Assembly (NCBI GenBank): GCA_031002005.1
Contig: CM061914.1
Span: forward strand, 190,606,685-190,670,684
Reading direction: 5' to 3'
DNA from: Vandiemenella viatica
Taxonomy: Eukaryota; Arthropoda; Insecta; Orthoptera; Morabidae
DNA: 64,000 nt
A program made the position numbers and the translations under genes. Below, piece after piece: positions 23,267-34,879 of this stretch (within the stretch, counting starts at the first letter, position 1; each line of letters opens with the position of its first letter). A model generated the notes under the pieces. The model searched no databases. It saw nothing but the letters and a program-made list of their open reading frames with translations, and was not told the DNA's origin.

Positions 23267-24459
23267 TAAACTGTAAGGCCAAAGAAACTGGTACACCGGC
23301 CTAATATCGTGTAGGGCCCCCGCGAGCACGCAGAAGTGCCGCAACACGACGTGGCATGGACTCGACTAATGTCTGAAGTAGTGCTGGAGGAAATTGAAAC
23401 CAGGCATCCTTCAGGGCTGTCCATGGGTGGATATCTCTTCTGAATGGCACGTTGCGAGGCATCCCAGATATGCTCAACAATGTTCATGTCTGGGGAGTTT
23501 GGTGGCCAGCGGAGGTGTTTAAACTCAGTAGAGTGTTCCTCGAGCCACTCTGCAGCAATTCTGGAGATGTGGAGTGTCGCATTGTCCTGCTGGAATTGCC
23601 AGGGTCCATCAGAATGCACAATGGACATAAATTGATGCAAGTGAACAGCCAGGATGCGTACGTACGTGTCACCTGTCAGAGTCGTATCTAGACGTATCAG
23701 GGGTCCCATGTCACTCCAACTACACACGCCCCACACCATTACAGAGCCTCCACCAGCTTAAATAGTCCCCAGCTGACATGCAGGGTCCACGAATTCATGA
23801 AGTTGTCTCCATACCCGCACACGTCCATTCTCTCGATACAATTGGAAAGGAGACTCGTCCGACCTGGCAACATGTTTCCAATCATCAACAGTCCAATGTC
23901 GTCGTTGACGGGCTCAGGCGAGGCGTAAAGCTTTGTTTCGTGCACTCAGTAAGGGTACACGAGTGGACCTTCGGCTCCGAAAGCCCAAACTGCTGATGTT
24001 TCGTTAAATGGTTCCCACGCTGCCACTTGTTGATGGCCCAGCATTGAAATCCGCAGCAATTTGGGGAAGGGTTGCACTTCTGTCGCGTTGAACGATTCTC
24101 TTGGTCCCGTTCTTGCAGGATCTTTTTCCGCCCGCAGCGATGTCGGAGATTTGATGTTTTATCTGATTCCCGATATTCACGGTGCACTCGTGAAATGGTT
24201 AAACGGGAAAATCCCCACCTCATCGCTACCTCGGAGATGCTGTGTCCCATCTATCGTGCGCCGACTACAACACCACGTTCAAACTCACTTAAATCGTGAT
24301 AACCTGCCATTGTAGCAGCAGTGACCGATCTAACGCCTGCACCAGACACCTGTTGTCTTGTATAGGTGCAACCGACAGCAGCGCCGTACTGTGAGTGTTT
24401 ACATATCTCTGTGTTGCCATGCGCATGCCTGTACCAGTTTCTTTGGCTCATCAGTGTTT
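23267..24459 (-). mobile_element. Tc1-like transposon, full length, transposase dead
   Basis: The inverted termini share ccaaagaaactggtac (left about 23279, right inverse ending about 24447) next to TA-containing flanks. The element is about 1.2 kb, the usual Tc1 size. The minus-strand coding region is broken into several frames. It starts with MAGYHDLSEFERGVVVGAR and a HTH (GHSISEVAMRWGFSRLTISRV). A GRKK segment follows, then an RSDESPFQLYRENGRVRVW block with the first Asp. MVWGVCSWSDMGPL leads into QFQQDNATLH (second Asp), and NSPDMNIVEHIW supplies the Glu 34 residues on (DD34E). It ends near CCGTSACSRGPYTILG. Frameshifts and stops rule out function. Confidence 0.9.
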
Positions 24460-24663
24460 ATAGCTTATGATGGCATGCCCGATTCGGGGCAAAGGGGTTG
24501 ACAACGGAAGATGTACTCCTCATTGGGCATTCTCTTAGAAAGATGAAGTGGGGTTGTTTTCCGTTGGCATTTCCAGTGTGTATTCGTATATGTTATTATA
24601 AGTGCCGATATTTTATTTATTTATTTTCTTAGTTAGCATACATTCTATAGTGCCTAGTATCTG

Positions 24664-25440
24664 TTGATGGGTTACGGTCAGAATCTAGGTATTTTGCAGA
24701 TGATATAATGGTATACAATACAATCAAATCAGGTAAAGACTGTGAACAGCTGCAGGGTGACCTGGATAGAATATCTAAATGGGTTGGTCAGCATGGAATG
24801 AAGATAAATGCCAAGAAGAGTCAGCTTATTAGGTACACAGGTAAAAGACAAAAGTTTAATTACGATTACAAGGTAAGTTCAGAATTGTTTGTTGAAATCT
24901 TGAAGTGTAAATATCTTGACATAACCTTTGATAACAAACTCAATTGGGCAGAGCACATTGCGCAGGTGGTAGGAAATGGTTACGAAACCCTTCATTTACT
25001 GGAGAGGGTGATGAGAAAAGGTACCAGAGAAGTTGGGGAGTTGAGTTACAAAACTTTGGTCAGACCAATGGTTGAATATGGTGGTGTAGTTTGGGACCCA
25101 AATTCTGGTTATCAAATACGGAAGTTGGAAGGTGTGCAAAGAAGAGCAGCTAGATTAGTTTGTAGAAATTATCGCAGGACCCAGTCAGTAACTGATATGA
25201 TGAAGGAACTGGACTGAAGTGAAAAGATGGCCATCACAACAAGCTGACACTCGATTTCAGACACAAGGGGGTGGGAAAATTTTCTTTTATCGGTACGGGA
25301 GTCACGGATTGGAATAAATTACCAAGATAAATGATTAATAATTTACCGAGAACACTGAAAAAATTTAAAACTAAAATCTGTAGAGGGAAAAAGTAAGCGG
25401 TTGTAAGAAAGGAAGGAAAGTGCCACCGGTGTGTGCGCTT
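24664..25440 (+). mobile_element. LINE fragment (LINE-2fam), 5'-truncated at the active site
   Basis: The sequence starts in YFADDIMVYN (intact catalytic FADD) and reads through QGDLDRISKWVGQHGMKINAKKS in frame 24708-25217. It continues with LVRPMVEYGGVVWDPNSGYQIRKLE and VQRRAARLVCRNYRRTQSVTD, the usual thumb and C-terminal region of CR1/jockey-like LINEs. After a stop comes HSISDTRGWENFLL-like sequence. The same family is at 34.3, 37.2-38.7 and 41.1 kb. Confidence 0.88.
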
Positions 25441-25444
25441 TATT

Positions 25445-26640
25445 GTAGTTAAATTAAATCTAGTGTCTTCCAGTATCCTAGCTCTAACGTTTCAGCAATT
25501 CTACCATCTGGTGATTGGTTGCTGTTTCTGCCACAACGTCGCCAGCAACAATGATCATCAAACGCACGCTATCTCTCTCTCTCTTCGGATGTGCTGTTGT
25601 ACTCATGTTTGAAGGACGCGTCTCCTCCAAACTACCGTCTTCTTAAGCCTGTAGCAGTTTGATGGGGAAAAGCGAATGCGTTCCCATCTACCTGCGAAAA
25701 GTGTAACTATGCTCTGCGTATGCTAAGTGTATTTTTTGTTTATGAAATGTGTAGATTCTCGACTCTGGCGTGTTTGATACCGAGAACTCACTGTTGGCGA
25801 CACTGCTGAACTTCCACGTTGAGCGGATCAGGGTTCCCGGAAATTTAATAAGGCGCGAGCACTCGAGAGTTTAATATTTCTCTCTCATCCGTTGCCACGA
25901 TTGGTTCTGGTACGATCTCTGCCCACGGCTCAATACCAGCGACGCTCTATTCACAAGCAGCTTCCAGGAAGCGGACTGACTCCGTTATTAATTCCGGAAC
26001 CGTGAAACACATGGCGGAAAGAGAAGCGAATCGTGGACTGCTCGACTAAATGGCTTAGCATTCAAATGTCGGCATCAGCTGGACGTTGGCAAAGAACCAA
26101 GGATTAATATCACTGCTAGATGTTACCCGCGAGTTCGTACGCGTGGGATAGAATTTCATTGCTAGAATTGGATACAGAGAGCTGAAAGATACGTAAAGTT
26201 TGTCCCAAACAACACGGAGTAGGCATAATACGACGGGAAAGCCATCCCTATACTATTCTACCGTTGAACCAGTCTCATGAAGAGAATCTATTCCCACCAT
26301 GTTTAAAAACAGAAAAAACGAAGGTGTGAGTAAGTGGGGGAGGGGGGGGGGAGGGTTAACTGAGGACAGCTTCAGTTTCAGCTTGGTCTTCTCTTCTTTC
26401 TTCAGCATGAGCATCAGATTCTTGGGTTCTAATAACTTTAGCTGCTCGTGCTCTGCTAGAGCTAAACCTTAGGTAAGGTTTACTCCTGCGAGCCATGTCA
26501 AAAAAGAAGACAAACTAAAGTGATGCCAGAAACTTGTAAGCAGACACTAAGCAATAGTAACTGTTTGCTGTGCCACGTGGCTTATCCATTGAACCAGTTC
26601 TCCTTGTGAGTGAGTGATGGCTTCTTTCTATTGGTCAGAT
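25445..26640. other. no gene; includes one copy of dispersed repeat R
   Basis: From 25.45 to 26.1 kb the sequence is unique and GC-balanced, with no known protein. At about 26119-26300 a dispersed repeat (acccgcgagttcgtacgcgtgg ... gtcccaaacaac ... catgaagagaatc) matches 63770-64000 closely and 32148-32590 in part. A G-run lies at 26336-26352. Confidence 0.5.
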
Positions 26641-26657
26641 CGATGATTTCAATAGCC

Positions 26658-26658
<1 letters not shown>

Positions 26659-26705
<47 letters not shown>

Positions 26706-26798
26706 AACTCATAAATCGGTCAAGTAATTTTTTTTAAGTCTATTGCGGACACATATAGGAACATTGCCTCTTATATATATATATATATATATATATAC
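26659..26798. repeat. poly-A (about 45) and (TA)n
   Basis: An unbroken run of about 45 A spans 26659-26704. A (TA)n tract spans about 26773-26798. Nothing retrotransposon-like could be tied to the A-run. Confidence 0.9.
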
Positions 26799-26803
26799 GG
26801 TAA

Positions 26804-26905
26804 ATTGTTCGTGGTTTGGAGAAACTATGGAACAACCTAAATCTGGATATCTGGATATCTGGACATGGATTCGAACCGTGTCCTCCCGAATGCGTATCAC
26901 TTCAC
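26804..26905 (-). mobile_element. SINE fragment
   Basis: Antisense SINE body: a match to gagaaactatgg...cctaaatctggat and cggattcgaaccgtgtcctcccgaatgcg (box B). The ggatatct unit is duplicated internally. Confidence 0.55.
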
Positions 26906-27311
26906 AATTATCTCTGTGTAATTTAGATAGCGAAGTAGTATAGTCAAAGAAGATAGGCCCGAGGAGACAAGGGATACTATCTAGAATCAATCAAGCTAAA
27001 CATGCTTTCAATAAACGAAATAAACTTTTCACTCCTGGCATTATCAGCGTGTCAACGCGTAAAAATCTCCTAAAAACATATGGAAGTGAATCATGATTAT
27101 TCCTTATTCTGTCTCCAGGTAACGTACAGTGACAAGATATGCCGCAGATTTTAAGTTGGACTATAAGCTTTAAAACTGTGAAGACCACATCCAAATTGGT
27201 GCGGTAGGTTTTGTGCAAATGCTTCCCCAAACCCTCAAACAGACACAGCTAGACGCATCCATTTTAATAGGTGGCCTACATACTAACGCAAACAGAAAAT
27301 TTTTAAATAAT

Positions 27312-27498
27312 TAGAGGACTTGGGCAAAGAAATGGAAGGCATTCGGTAATGGCCTTTTGAAGAAACTATCCAGGTATTCGCATGAAACGATCTTGGGAAC
27401 CATGGAGAACAGAAATCTGGATGGGTGGACGAGGATTCGAACCCACGACCTTCGGAATACCAGGCCAGAGCGTTACTGCTCACCCAACACGCTCGGTT
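27312..27498 (-). mobile_element. SINE-B-like copy
   Basis: Antisense body (ggaaggcattcggtaatggcc, gaggattcgaacccacgacc) ending in cccaacacgctcggt, the head boundary shared by all copies. It is diverged. Confidence 0.75.
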
Positions 27499-27595
27499 CC
27501 TGTGTTCCAACGTTCTTGTGAAAAATGTAGATGTTAGCTGTGTATCGTTCGTCAACTCTCAATATCTCTTTTGTGCATATATTGCCCTCCTCAGT

Positions 27596-28800
27596 AGAGG
27601 ATCATCGTCTGAGCTAAAAATAAAAAATTGGAGACCTAGCATACATCCCTGTGGAAATGTAAACATTATTTTCTTTTGTGTTCTCTGTCACTTTATAAAC
27701 TCTCGACGTGCTTCAGTCAGAGGAAACTCGTCTGAACAAAAAGTAAAAACTTAGAGACCCAACACACATCCCTGTGGAACTTCAGACTTGATACAGTTTT
27801 GAGCTTTCTATCGCTTTTTAAACTGTCGTTATCTCGTTTACCTGTGTTCCGTTCCTCACTTTACCTTCTTCAAAAAGAGGGTCATCGTCTGAACAAAAAA
27901 AAATCAAAACTTAGAGATTGGTATAGACCCCTGTCGAAGTGTAAACTTGAAATGGTTTTGAGCTCCCTATCACTCTTTAAACTATCGCTGACTCGTATAT
28001 CTCTGTATTGTACCCCCCCGTACCGTAACTTCTTCAGGCACAAGGCCTGAACAAAAAGTAAAAACTTGGTGACCTAGTATTCATCCCTGTGGAAATGTAA
28101 ACTTAAAATGGACATGCGCTCTCTATTGCTGTTTGAACTGTCGCTGTTTCGTTTATCTGTATTTCGTACCCCAGTCAAACTTCTTCAACCACAGTGTCCT
28201 GCAAAAGATAAATACTTGGAGACCTGGTATTGATCCCTGTGGAAATATAAACTTGAAATGGTTTTTAGCTCCCTATCGCTCTTTAAAATATCGTTGCCTC
28301 GTTTATCTGTGTATCATACCCCACTCTAAATTCACAGGCACAGGGTCTGAACGAAAAGTGAAAACGTGGAGACATAGTATACATCCCTGGGGAAATATAA
28401 ACTTGAAATGGTTTTTAGCTCTCTATCGCTCTTTAAACTATCGTTTCCTCATTTTTCTATGGTTTTTACCCCCCTCTAACTTCTTCAAACACAGGGTCGT
28501 GACAAAAAGCAAAAACTTGGAGATTTAGTATTCATTCCTGTGGAAATGTAAACTTGAAATGGCTTTCAGCTCTCTATCGCTCTTTAAACTATCGTTTCCT
28601 CGTTTATCTGTGCTTCGTACCCCACTCCAACTTCTTCAAGCACAGGGTCCTGACAAAAAGTAAAAACTTGGAGACCTAGTATACATCCCTGAGGAAATGG
28701 AAACTTTATCTGGGTCTGCGCTCTCTATCGCTCTTTAAACTGTGGCTGTCTCGTTTATCCCTGTATCGTCCTCCACTCCACCTGCTTCGGACAAAAGGTC
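27596..28800 (+). repeat. tandem array, about 150-bp unit, 8 copies
   Basis: The marker catccctgtggaaatgtaaac recurs at about 27646, 27768, 27930 (diverged), 28083, 28230, 28382, 28536 and 28685, so spacing runs 122-162 bp. Each unit also has a gacaaaaagtaaaaacttgg block and a ctctatcgctctttaaact block. Units are well diverged, so the array is old. Chance frames through it (28133-28528) are not genes. Confidence 0.85.
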
Positions 28801-28804
28801 ATCA

Positions 28805-29250
28805 TGTGAACACTTGTTCGCGGGACGGGATTACCGGCAGCCATATCCGAGGCCGGCATTATCGGCGATACAATGAGCCGGACCGCTGGATTTCCGAGCG
28901 CGCCGTTGACCATTTTTCATCCGGCCCTGCCTGCGCGCCGTATTCACCGTCACATAATGGCCCCCGCCCCTTCTCCCCCCCTCCCCCGGCGCCGTATTTT
29001 CCGAGTTTATCTGCCGGACGCAGGAGTCCTCTAAGGCCCTCCACCGCTACGCACAGTACCGATTACGGGGGACTCCACACAGGCTGCCCGCAAAGTCACG
29101 ACCACGGCACAGTGTCACAACAACATACCTAACTACACTCAACAAAGTGCCATGCCAACATCAGAGAAACTGGCACTGCGGCAGACCAACATCCGCAAGT
29201 TCATACAGCAAATAACATTCTCCCGCGAATTCGTTCGCGCCGACTTAAAA
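28805..29250. promoter_or_regulatory. GC-rich non-repetitive island, possible regulatory DNA
   Basis: About 350 bp of GC-rich unique sequence (ggccggcattatcggcg, ccggcgccgtattttcc) directly follows the tandem array. It has no splice-framed coding signature. A 108-codon frame on + is low-complexity. Regulatory or conserved DNA is an inference from composition only. Confidence 0.25.
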
Positions 29251-29259
29251 TGTTATTTC

Positions 29260-29290
29260 TACGAGGGCAAATCAAAAAGTAAGCTGCACT
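29260..29290 (+). mobile_element. single mariner-like terminus
   Basis: TA followed by cgagggcaaatcaaaaagta resembles the terminus of the mariner at 61189 (cgagggtgagtcaaatgaaaa). I find no partner end nearby, so this is an orphan end or chance similarity. Confidence 0.35.
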
Positions 29291-29841
29291 TCCAAGTTAC
29301 GGCAATGTAAACAAAACATCCACTATATATCCGCTTTGAAAATTGCGGATGTGGACGTGAAAGCGGATATAGGATTTCACGCGGAAGTTCCGAACTTCCG
29401 AATGCGGAGTTCCGTTAAATCCCTAGTTGAGACGCGCCTGTCTGCTGTCGCAACAGGACATTTCTTTACCTGTTTCACAGCTACATAATATTTTTATTTA
29501 TTTTATTTATTTTCCATATACATATTGACCCAGCATCTAAAGGCTAAACTGGGCCGCTAAATCTTCTTTACTAAAGACAATATTACACAGAAATTAATTA
29601 ATATAATGATAAAATACAAGTAGAAACCCATGAATGGAACTAACAACTAAATTAGGATGCAGGTTACAGTATTAACAACAGAATCTTATATCTAACTACA
29701 AGTATATATATGCATTTGAAAAATTCTTTATATCGTACAGTCTGAACAGCTATCTGCAATATATATTAAATGAGTATTATGACTGTACAATTTATACTAT
29801 TAGACCTCGTCAGATGTCTTTGATGTCAAGATGGCCAGAAC

Positions 29842-29851
29842 GGTATGTATG

Positions 29852-29885
<34 letters not shown>

Positions 29886-29941
29886 TGTATGTATGTATGT
29901 ATGTATGTGTATATGTATATGTGTGTGTGTAATTGTATGTA

Positions 29942-30025
<84 letters not shown>

Positions 30026-30078
30026 TATGTACGTATGTATGTATGTATGTATGTATGTATGTATGTATGTATGTATCT
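29842..30078. repeat. compound microsatellite (GTAT)n-(GT)n-(GTAT)n
   Basis: GTAT repeats span about 29842-29915, a nearly pure GT tract about 29947-30022, then GTAT again to about 30078. Open frames on both strands through it (60-103 codons of Tyr/Val/Cys or His/Thr) are artefacts. Confidence 0.97.
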
Positions 30079-30139
30079 ATGCATGTATGCTACAAAATAT
30101 AGTTCCCTTCCTTGTTATGAAATGACTTTTCACTCATTT

Positions 30140-30775
30140 CAAGCCATGCTGTCAATTTTTTCTTAATCACCGAGTGAAGAGCCGATCGCTGCCTCCACAA
30201 GCTGACTCGATCCGAACGCTTCTCCGAGTGAAGCCCATCGCAGCACTTCTTTCGGCGAACTTGCGTAATTAACTCGAGCTGGAGTCGGTGATTAATCGAG
30301 AGTATGTCTGCCCGCCTTTGAGTCGCGGTGCCCTCACAAATTTAATCCCCGGTGCGCCCCGTTATTACTGGCAACAAAGTCTCGTCAAGGTTTTCATAAA
30401 TATTTCCCGACTGAGTGCGAGCTATTGCGAATACTTCGCCAAGTGGTGTGCCGGGGGGATTAAGAACTTGTTCCCCGAGTCTGCCGCCGGAGGGCAGCAC
30501 GAGCGCGGAGAGGTTTTCATTTAAGTTGGACCATCTCGAGATAAACGGCGCGATGAATGAGCTTAGGCTTGTCTGTCGGACGGAGAAAGAAATTATACCA
30601 AGACAGCGGCTTAACTCGTTCACTAGCGCCTTTTCCACAACGCTTCATCTTCCGTCAGAAATTTACATCCAATTAAGGGTCGAGAGTAGAAAATTCACTG
30701 AAATATTCAATAAGCCGCTGGAAAGAGAATCTTCTCGACTAACCTTCAAGTTTTACGTATTCTTTCCCTTATGAA
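30140..30775. promoter_or_regulatory. non-repetitive island with homeodomain-type cores
   Basis: Balanced composition, with no relation to the transposon families here. It contains taattaa (about 30268), gattaatc (about 30289), aatccc (about 30343) and ggattaag (about 30457). Short frames exist on both strands. It may be an enhancer, but the evidence is composition and motif density only. Confidence 0.25.
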
Positions 30776-30850
30776 TGAAGCACAGGGCTCTTCAGGATTT
30801 ACCCGTTTGTCCTGTCCATCAGAACTTTATAACTTCTCAGCGCTTAAATC

Positions 30851-31146
30851 CAGCGTGGTGGGTGAACGGTGACGCTCTGGCCTCACGTTCGAGAGAACAA
30901 TCCTTCAAATCCCCTTACGGTTATCCAGATTTCGGTTTTACGTGGTGTCTTGAAATTCCGAGATGATTCTTTCAGATGGAAGTATCTGAATTTCCTCCCG
31001 CTCTTTTCCATGGATTCCCCAAATCACCCCAGACGAATGCCGGGATGCTTCCTTCAAAAGGTCATGGCCAAATTCCTTCCCGTTCCTTGTCCCTAGTTCC
31101 ACCCCGCCTCTAATGACCTTAGCCGTCGACGAAGCGTAAAAGCATA

Positions 31147-31182
<36 letters not shown>
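30851..31182 (+). mobile_element. SINE-B with an 80-bp insertion
   Basis: The head cagcgtggtgggtgaacggtgac is present. The body resumes at tccatggattccccaaatcaccccag (about 31008), and the tail is cgtcgacgaagcgtaaaag followed by about 34 A. The stretch at about 30930-31007 is foreign to the family. Confidence 0.8.
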
Positions 31183-31184
<2 letters not shown>

Positions 31185-31587
31185 TCTTCTTGGACTCCAG
31201 ACTATGGTAAACCTCTTTCCTGTAAGTCCAGTTTTTCCAGGTCGAGCCATCCCCTCCTGAGCGAGCCTCTACATCTTTTACCCTCCACTTCTTTTTTCCA
31301 TCCATATCCTCTTTATCCTCGTTGTATACGTCCATTTCTTGGCCAGCGATGACAATCTTGCTTTGCAATTTTATCTCATAGCGTTTCATTGACTAGGATC
31401 TCTTTATGGATCAGTTCTTTCTAGTCTTATTTCTTCTGGTTTCCTGCCGCCTGGAATCTCCTATCACCTGTGTTGGTAGTAGTTTGTACCTCCAGACAGT
31501 ATGCTGTGATGGGTAGAAAGCACGTATTATAAGGCACAATTTTTTGTCTAACTGTATGTGCTAGTCTTACAGAAGCTGCCTAACTTG

Positions 31588-31972
31588 GTGAGCGTCCATA
31601 AACTACGTGGCTCGGTCTGTGGGGGGGGGGGTTACCTGGAAACCTGCGTTGGGCTTCGTGGGGGAGGGGGAGGTTTGTTTCCGAGCCAGGGCACGTAGTT
31701 TTTTATTCATATTGTTTGTCAAGTTAAAATGAGATACAGAACACAACAGCATTAAAAATATTTATTTCCGTCATTTAATTATATCCCTATGTAATTTTAC
31801 GATTGTCTGATAAGAGAAAGTAGTAAAAAATGTCTTTTAGAATCAATAAGGGAAAAGGCTACGTGCTACGAGGGGGGAGGGGGTTAGAGAGAAAAGCCAC
31901 GTCAGGTTACTTGCAGTTGAGGGGGTTGACAGGAGACCAAAATTGAGCTACGTAGTTTATGGACGATCCCTT
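31588..31972. mobile_element. MITE with cgtccataaactacgt termini
   Basis: The left end gcgtccataaactacgtggctc pairs with the right end gagctacgtagtttatggacg. Between them are about 330 bp of AT-rich non-coding DNA with G-runs just inside both ends. The size and inverted ends fit a non-autonomous DNA transposon. The superfamily is uncertain. A related end is at about 21885-21905. Confidence 0.75.
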
Positions 31973-32147
31973 GTTGAAAGATCTGGGATCCTCTGTTAGT
32001 AATTTCGTCCTGAGATCGACTTTCAGAACTCACTTTATTGAGCAGGTACAGAAAATTATGAACGAGGTTCGGTTTAATTGAAATTAATGTTGTTTACGTA
32101 TGTCGAAACGAGTGACATGAATGTCAGACACCCAGTTACGTGTAGAT

Positions 32148-32590
32148 TAACTGTCACCCGCGACTTCATACACATGGACTAAGAATTTTATTGCTAGAAT
32201 TGTACATAAAAATAGTTATGTAAAAGGTCTGACAAAATGTACTGATCCCAAAAACTTTTAGGTAAACGCAATAGTCAGGTGCAGCGCAAATACACATCTA
32301 TGCTATATAGTAAGTTGTATCTGTGCATAAAATTTATCAACAGGTCAAACACAACCTGACTGCGAGAGAAACAAAGCCTGAGTGACCGATGTAACATTAC
32401 AGAGACTCACACACGATATCCATCTGTCTGACACCGTTCTGTTAGTTTTCAATATTTCGTGATACATAATATTTACTTCTTAAATTTCATCAAGATTGGT
32501 TGGCCCGTTTTATGTTCAAAACGTAACAAACAGACAGAGAGACAAAGTTACTTTCGTACTTGTAGTATTAGAGTAGATGACAGGCTATAC
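32148..32590 (+). repeat. dispersed repeat R
   Basis: It starts with cacccgcgacttcatacacatgg and contains gcgagagaaacaaagcctgagtgaccgatgtaac and ccatctgtctg. It ends with ttcatcaagattggttggcc and an aacagacagagagac block. The same blocks occur antisense at 45.6-46.0 kb and 49.1-49.45 kb. It looks like the 3' region of a widespread insect retroelement and has no coding potential. Confidence 0.6.
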
Positions 32591-32594
32591 GCAC

Positions 32595-33584
32595 ATTCGC
32601 GAGCAGATTCTGATTGGAGCTGGCAGGTTCCTCGACAATGTGAAAAAGTATACTGTACTTGTGTGGTATTGGTTTTTTGATCAGGCCTGTCCCAAGCCAT
32701 GTAGTGTTGGTCAGACATCGGTCAGTCGACGGCGTCAAGCAGATGGTGTGGCGTTCCCCGCCTCAAACAGCCGCTGCGAAATTAAAGTAGCCTCGTTACA
32801 GGGACGGCACAAAGGGCGCACCGCCCCAGTGGCTGCGAGGGGAGAGCAAGTGGGGCCCTCAGACAAACAACCCTCCACAACCGAAGTAAAGTACTTGCAC
32901 GCTCACTCTAAAATCACTGAAGATACTCCATCAGAGCGCGAGGAGATATATCGTACCACAAGACTCAATGTCGGGACCTATTCTGATTTTATCTTCCGTC
33001 AACGACTGTCCTCGAAACTTAACCACCAACGGTAATGAAGCGTTATTTGCTGACCTCGTTGTCCTGACCAAAACAGTCACGTCAAGCAATAATACTGAAA
33101 TAAATGCAAGTAATGTATTCAGCGAAGCAGCAATTTGGTTTAACGCATTCGGATTCAAATGTTGGTATACCACGTAATATTAGTTTTAAAATGTGCAGCA
33201 AATTTTCATATAAATTACAAAAGTCATTTTCTATTTAAAGTGTAGCCTACGCATTTTCTTGCTTTTTTAAAAAGGTGAACATATCTCATTAATACTGAAG
33301 AAGTAACCCCTGTACAATCTGTAATCTTTCTCTAACAGCAGATCTAGGATTAATGAAATCGATGTACACCTCTTATTTCATTCAGTCAAGTCTTAGGTCA
33401 TAATTTTTACTTCTCATAAAGTAAAAACGTTACCATGGCTCAGATAAGCGTTATTGGGATGTTGTGTAGGGTAGAACCAAGAACTTCTTCCAGACAGTTC
33501 TGTAAAAGCTCAACACTCACAATTACTTCTCAGTATATATTTTCTCATGGTCGATGTAATAGAGTATTCAAAATCAATTACCCC
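32595..33584. other. no recognisable gene
   Basis: The first part (32.6-33.0 kb) is GC-balanced with a 152-codon unassigned frame. The rest is AT-rich. Confidence 0.35.
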
Positions 33585-33617
33585 GTCTACAAACAAATGT
33601 TTTGGTGAATTTTATTT

Positions 33618-33668
33618 TATTCCCCTGACGCGTTTCGCCCTCGCGGTGTAAAGCATCACCAGTGGCTG
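33618..33668 (-). ncRNA. hammerhead-ribozyme-like motif
   Basis: On the minus strand the order is CTGGTGA (33662-33656), GAAAC (33636-33632), acgcgt, then GTC (33629-33627). This is the type I hammerhead order. The core has G in place of A (CTGGTGA), and stem I pairing is weak (agggg against gcca), so this copy is probably weakened. Confidence 0.45.
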
Positions 33669-33817
33669 TAAATGTATTTTATATCTATAACATCAAGTGC
33701 GGCGTGCAAACAACTAGTGATAGAATATTCAACGAACTTCTATGAACTGTATTGGGAAAGTGTATGAGGTGCTGTTCCATACTGGCATGTGAGGATTACA
33801 CCATATCTATGAGTACA

Positions 33818-33821
<4 letters not shown>

Positions 33822-33884
<63 letters not shown>
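33822..33884. repeat. (TA)n then (GA)n microsatellite
   Basis: Pure TA to about 33850, then GA to about 33884, lying inside the upstream arm of the right-hand hammerhead repeat. Confidence 0.95.
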
Positions 33885-33886
<2 letters not shown>

Positions 33887-33932
33887 TGTACTGTAGATAG
33901 AAACTGTAATAACACAAATATAAAACATACGT

Positions 33933-33985
33933 TTACAGCTACTGATGATGCCCTACACCACAAGGACGAAACGTGTATGGTGAAT
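33933..33985 (+). ncRNA. hammerhead-ribozyme-like motif
   Basis: Plus-strand CTGATGA (33942-33948), stem II region, GAAAC (33968-33972), acgtgt, then GTA (33975-33977). Stem I can form 4 pairs, including wobbles (tggt after the cleavage site against gcta before the core). Stem II (tgcc/ggac) is imperfect. Confidence 0.5.
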
Positions 33986-34309
33986 AAAATATAATTCACC
34001 AAAACATTTGTTTGTAGACGGAGTTATTTGTAAAATTATTGGTCATCAACTGTACAAATATGGCCTATTACCACATTAATGTTAATTCGTGTTTACACCG
34101 AATGCCAGGTTAATTATTTCATTAGAACGAATAAATATATCTTCCACTAAACTGAAAAGAAAAGTTAATAGTTTTGAAGCACATCTAATTAATTTAATAT
34201 CATTTCTTTTCATTGGGGCACAAACTTCGGTGGTAATTTCGCTAAACATCCGATTTCATCCTTTCGTGTACCCAAACTTCCTGCACGAATTTTAATTATT
34301 TATTCTTTC

Positions 34310-34560
34310 AGCGGTTACAATAAATTATTTATGACCTCTCTTGGTAATTTATTGCAATCCCTGACACCCTTCCCTAAGAACGAAAATTTTCTCACACCCT
34401 TATGCCTGGAATCGAGTGCTAGCTTATCGTCATGATTATTTTTTCCATTTCTTACATCACTCTTAATTGTCCCACCAATAACTTTCTACGCCACGTCACC
34501 AACATACCCCCTTAACATACCCAGCACTCTCTTCACCCTCCTTCCAGATTCCAACAAATT
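34310..34560 (-). mobile_element. LINE-2fam 3' fragment
   Basis: The minus-strand translation contains KRVLGMLRGYVGDV and KLALDSRHKGVRKFSFLGKGVRD, then LPREVINNL. It aligns with the same region of the copy at 38.4-38.65 kb. Confidence 0.75.
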
Positions 34561-34879
34561 TTCTTTTTTACAAGCTTTAAGCATAAAAATATGAAGAAAA
34601 AACATTTCTCCTTTTATTTCCCAAAACCTACTGATCCGAAAATTCGATCAAAATTTACGATGGTTTCTTAAGCTGCTAAACTTAAAAGGAAAACTACAGC
34701 GACTTTCGCAAAATAACCAAATGAGTGACTTCAACAAATTTCATACTTCAGGAGACATTTTTTTCCACAAAAAATCGTGTTTGTGGTTCATTGAATAATT
34801 TCAGAAGTCGGAAAATAGATACGTTGTGAAGGCACATAAACCCACAGTAATTATTTTACAAAAGAATCTTTTTTTTCAG

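Larger units (their letters stand above)
33585..34022. mobile_element. Penelope-like terminal repeats in inverted arrangement
   Basis: The outer ends are inverse copies: ccgtctacaaacaaatgttttggtgaatttt at the left and the inverse at 33980-34022. Each end runs into a hammerhead-like motif. The right half includes gtgtatgaggtgctgttcc and ggcatgtgaggattac, which also occur antisense at 59.84-59.88 kb. This fits two head-to-head copies of one terminal repeat. A (TA)n(GA)n tract separates the two halves. No reverse transcriptase or GIY-YIG frame is present, so the Penelope link rests on the hammerhead motif. Confidence 0.5.

Noticed and set aside
23444..24315. Plus-strand frames of 60-84 codons
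   Set aside because: Antisense shadows of the minus-strand Tc1 transposase.
29800..30166. Frames of Tyr/Val/Cys or His/Thr repeats
   Set aside because: Translation of the GTAT/GT microsatellite on both strands.
33740..34002. Frames with Ile/Tyr and Ser/Leu repeats
   Set aside because: Translation of (TA)n(GA)n.
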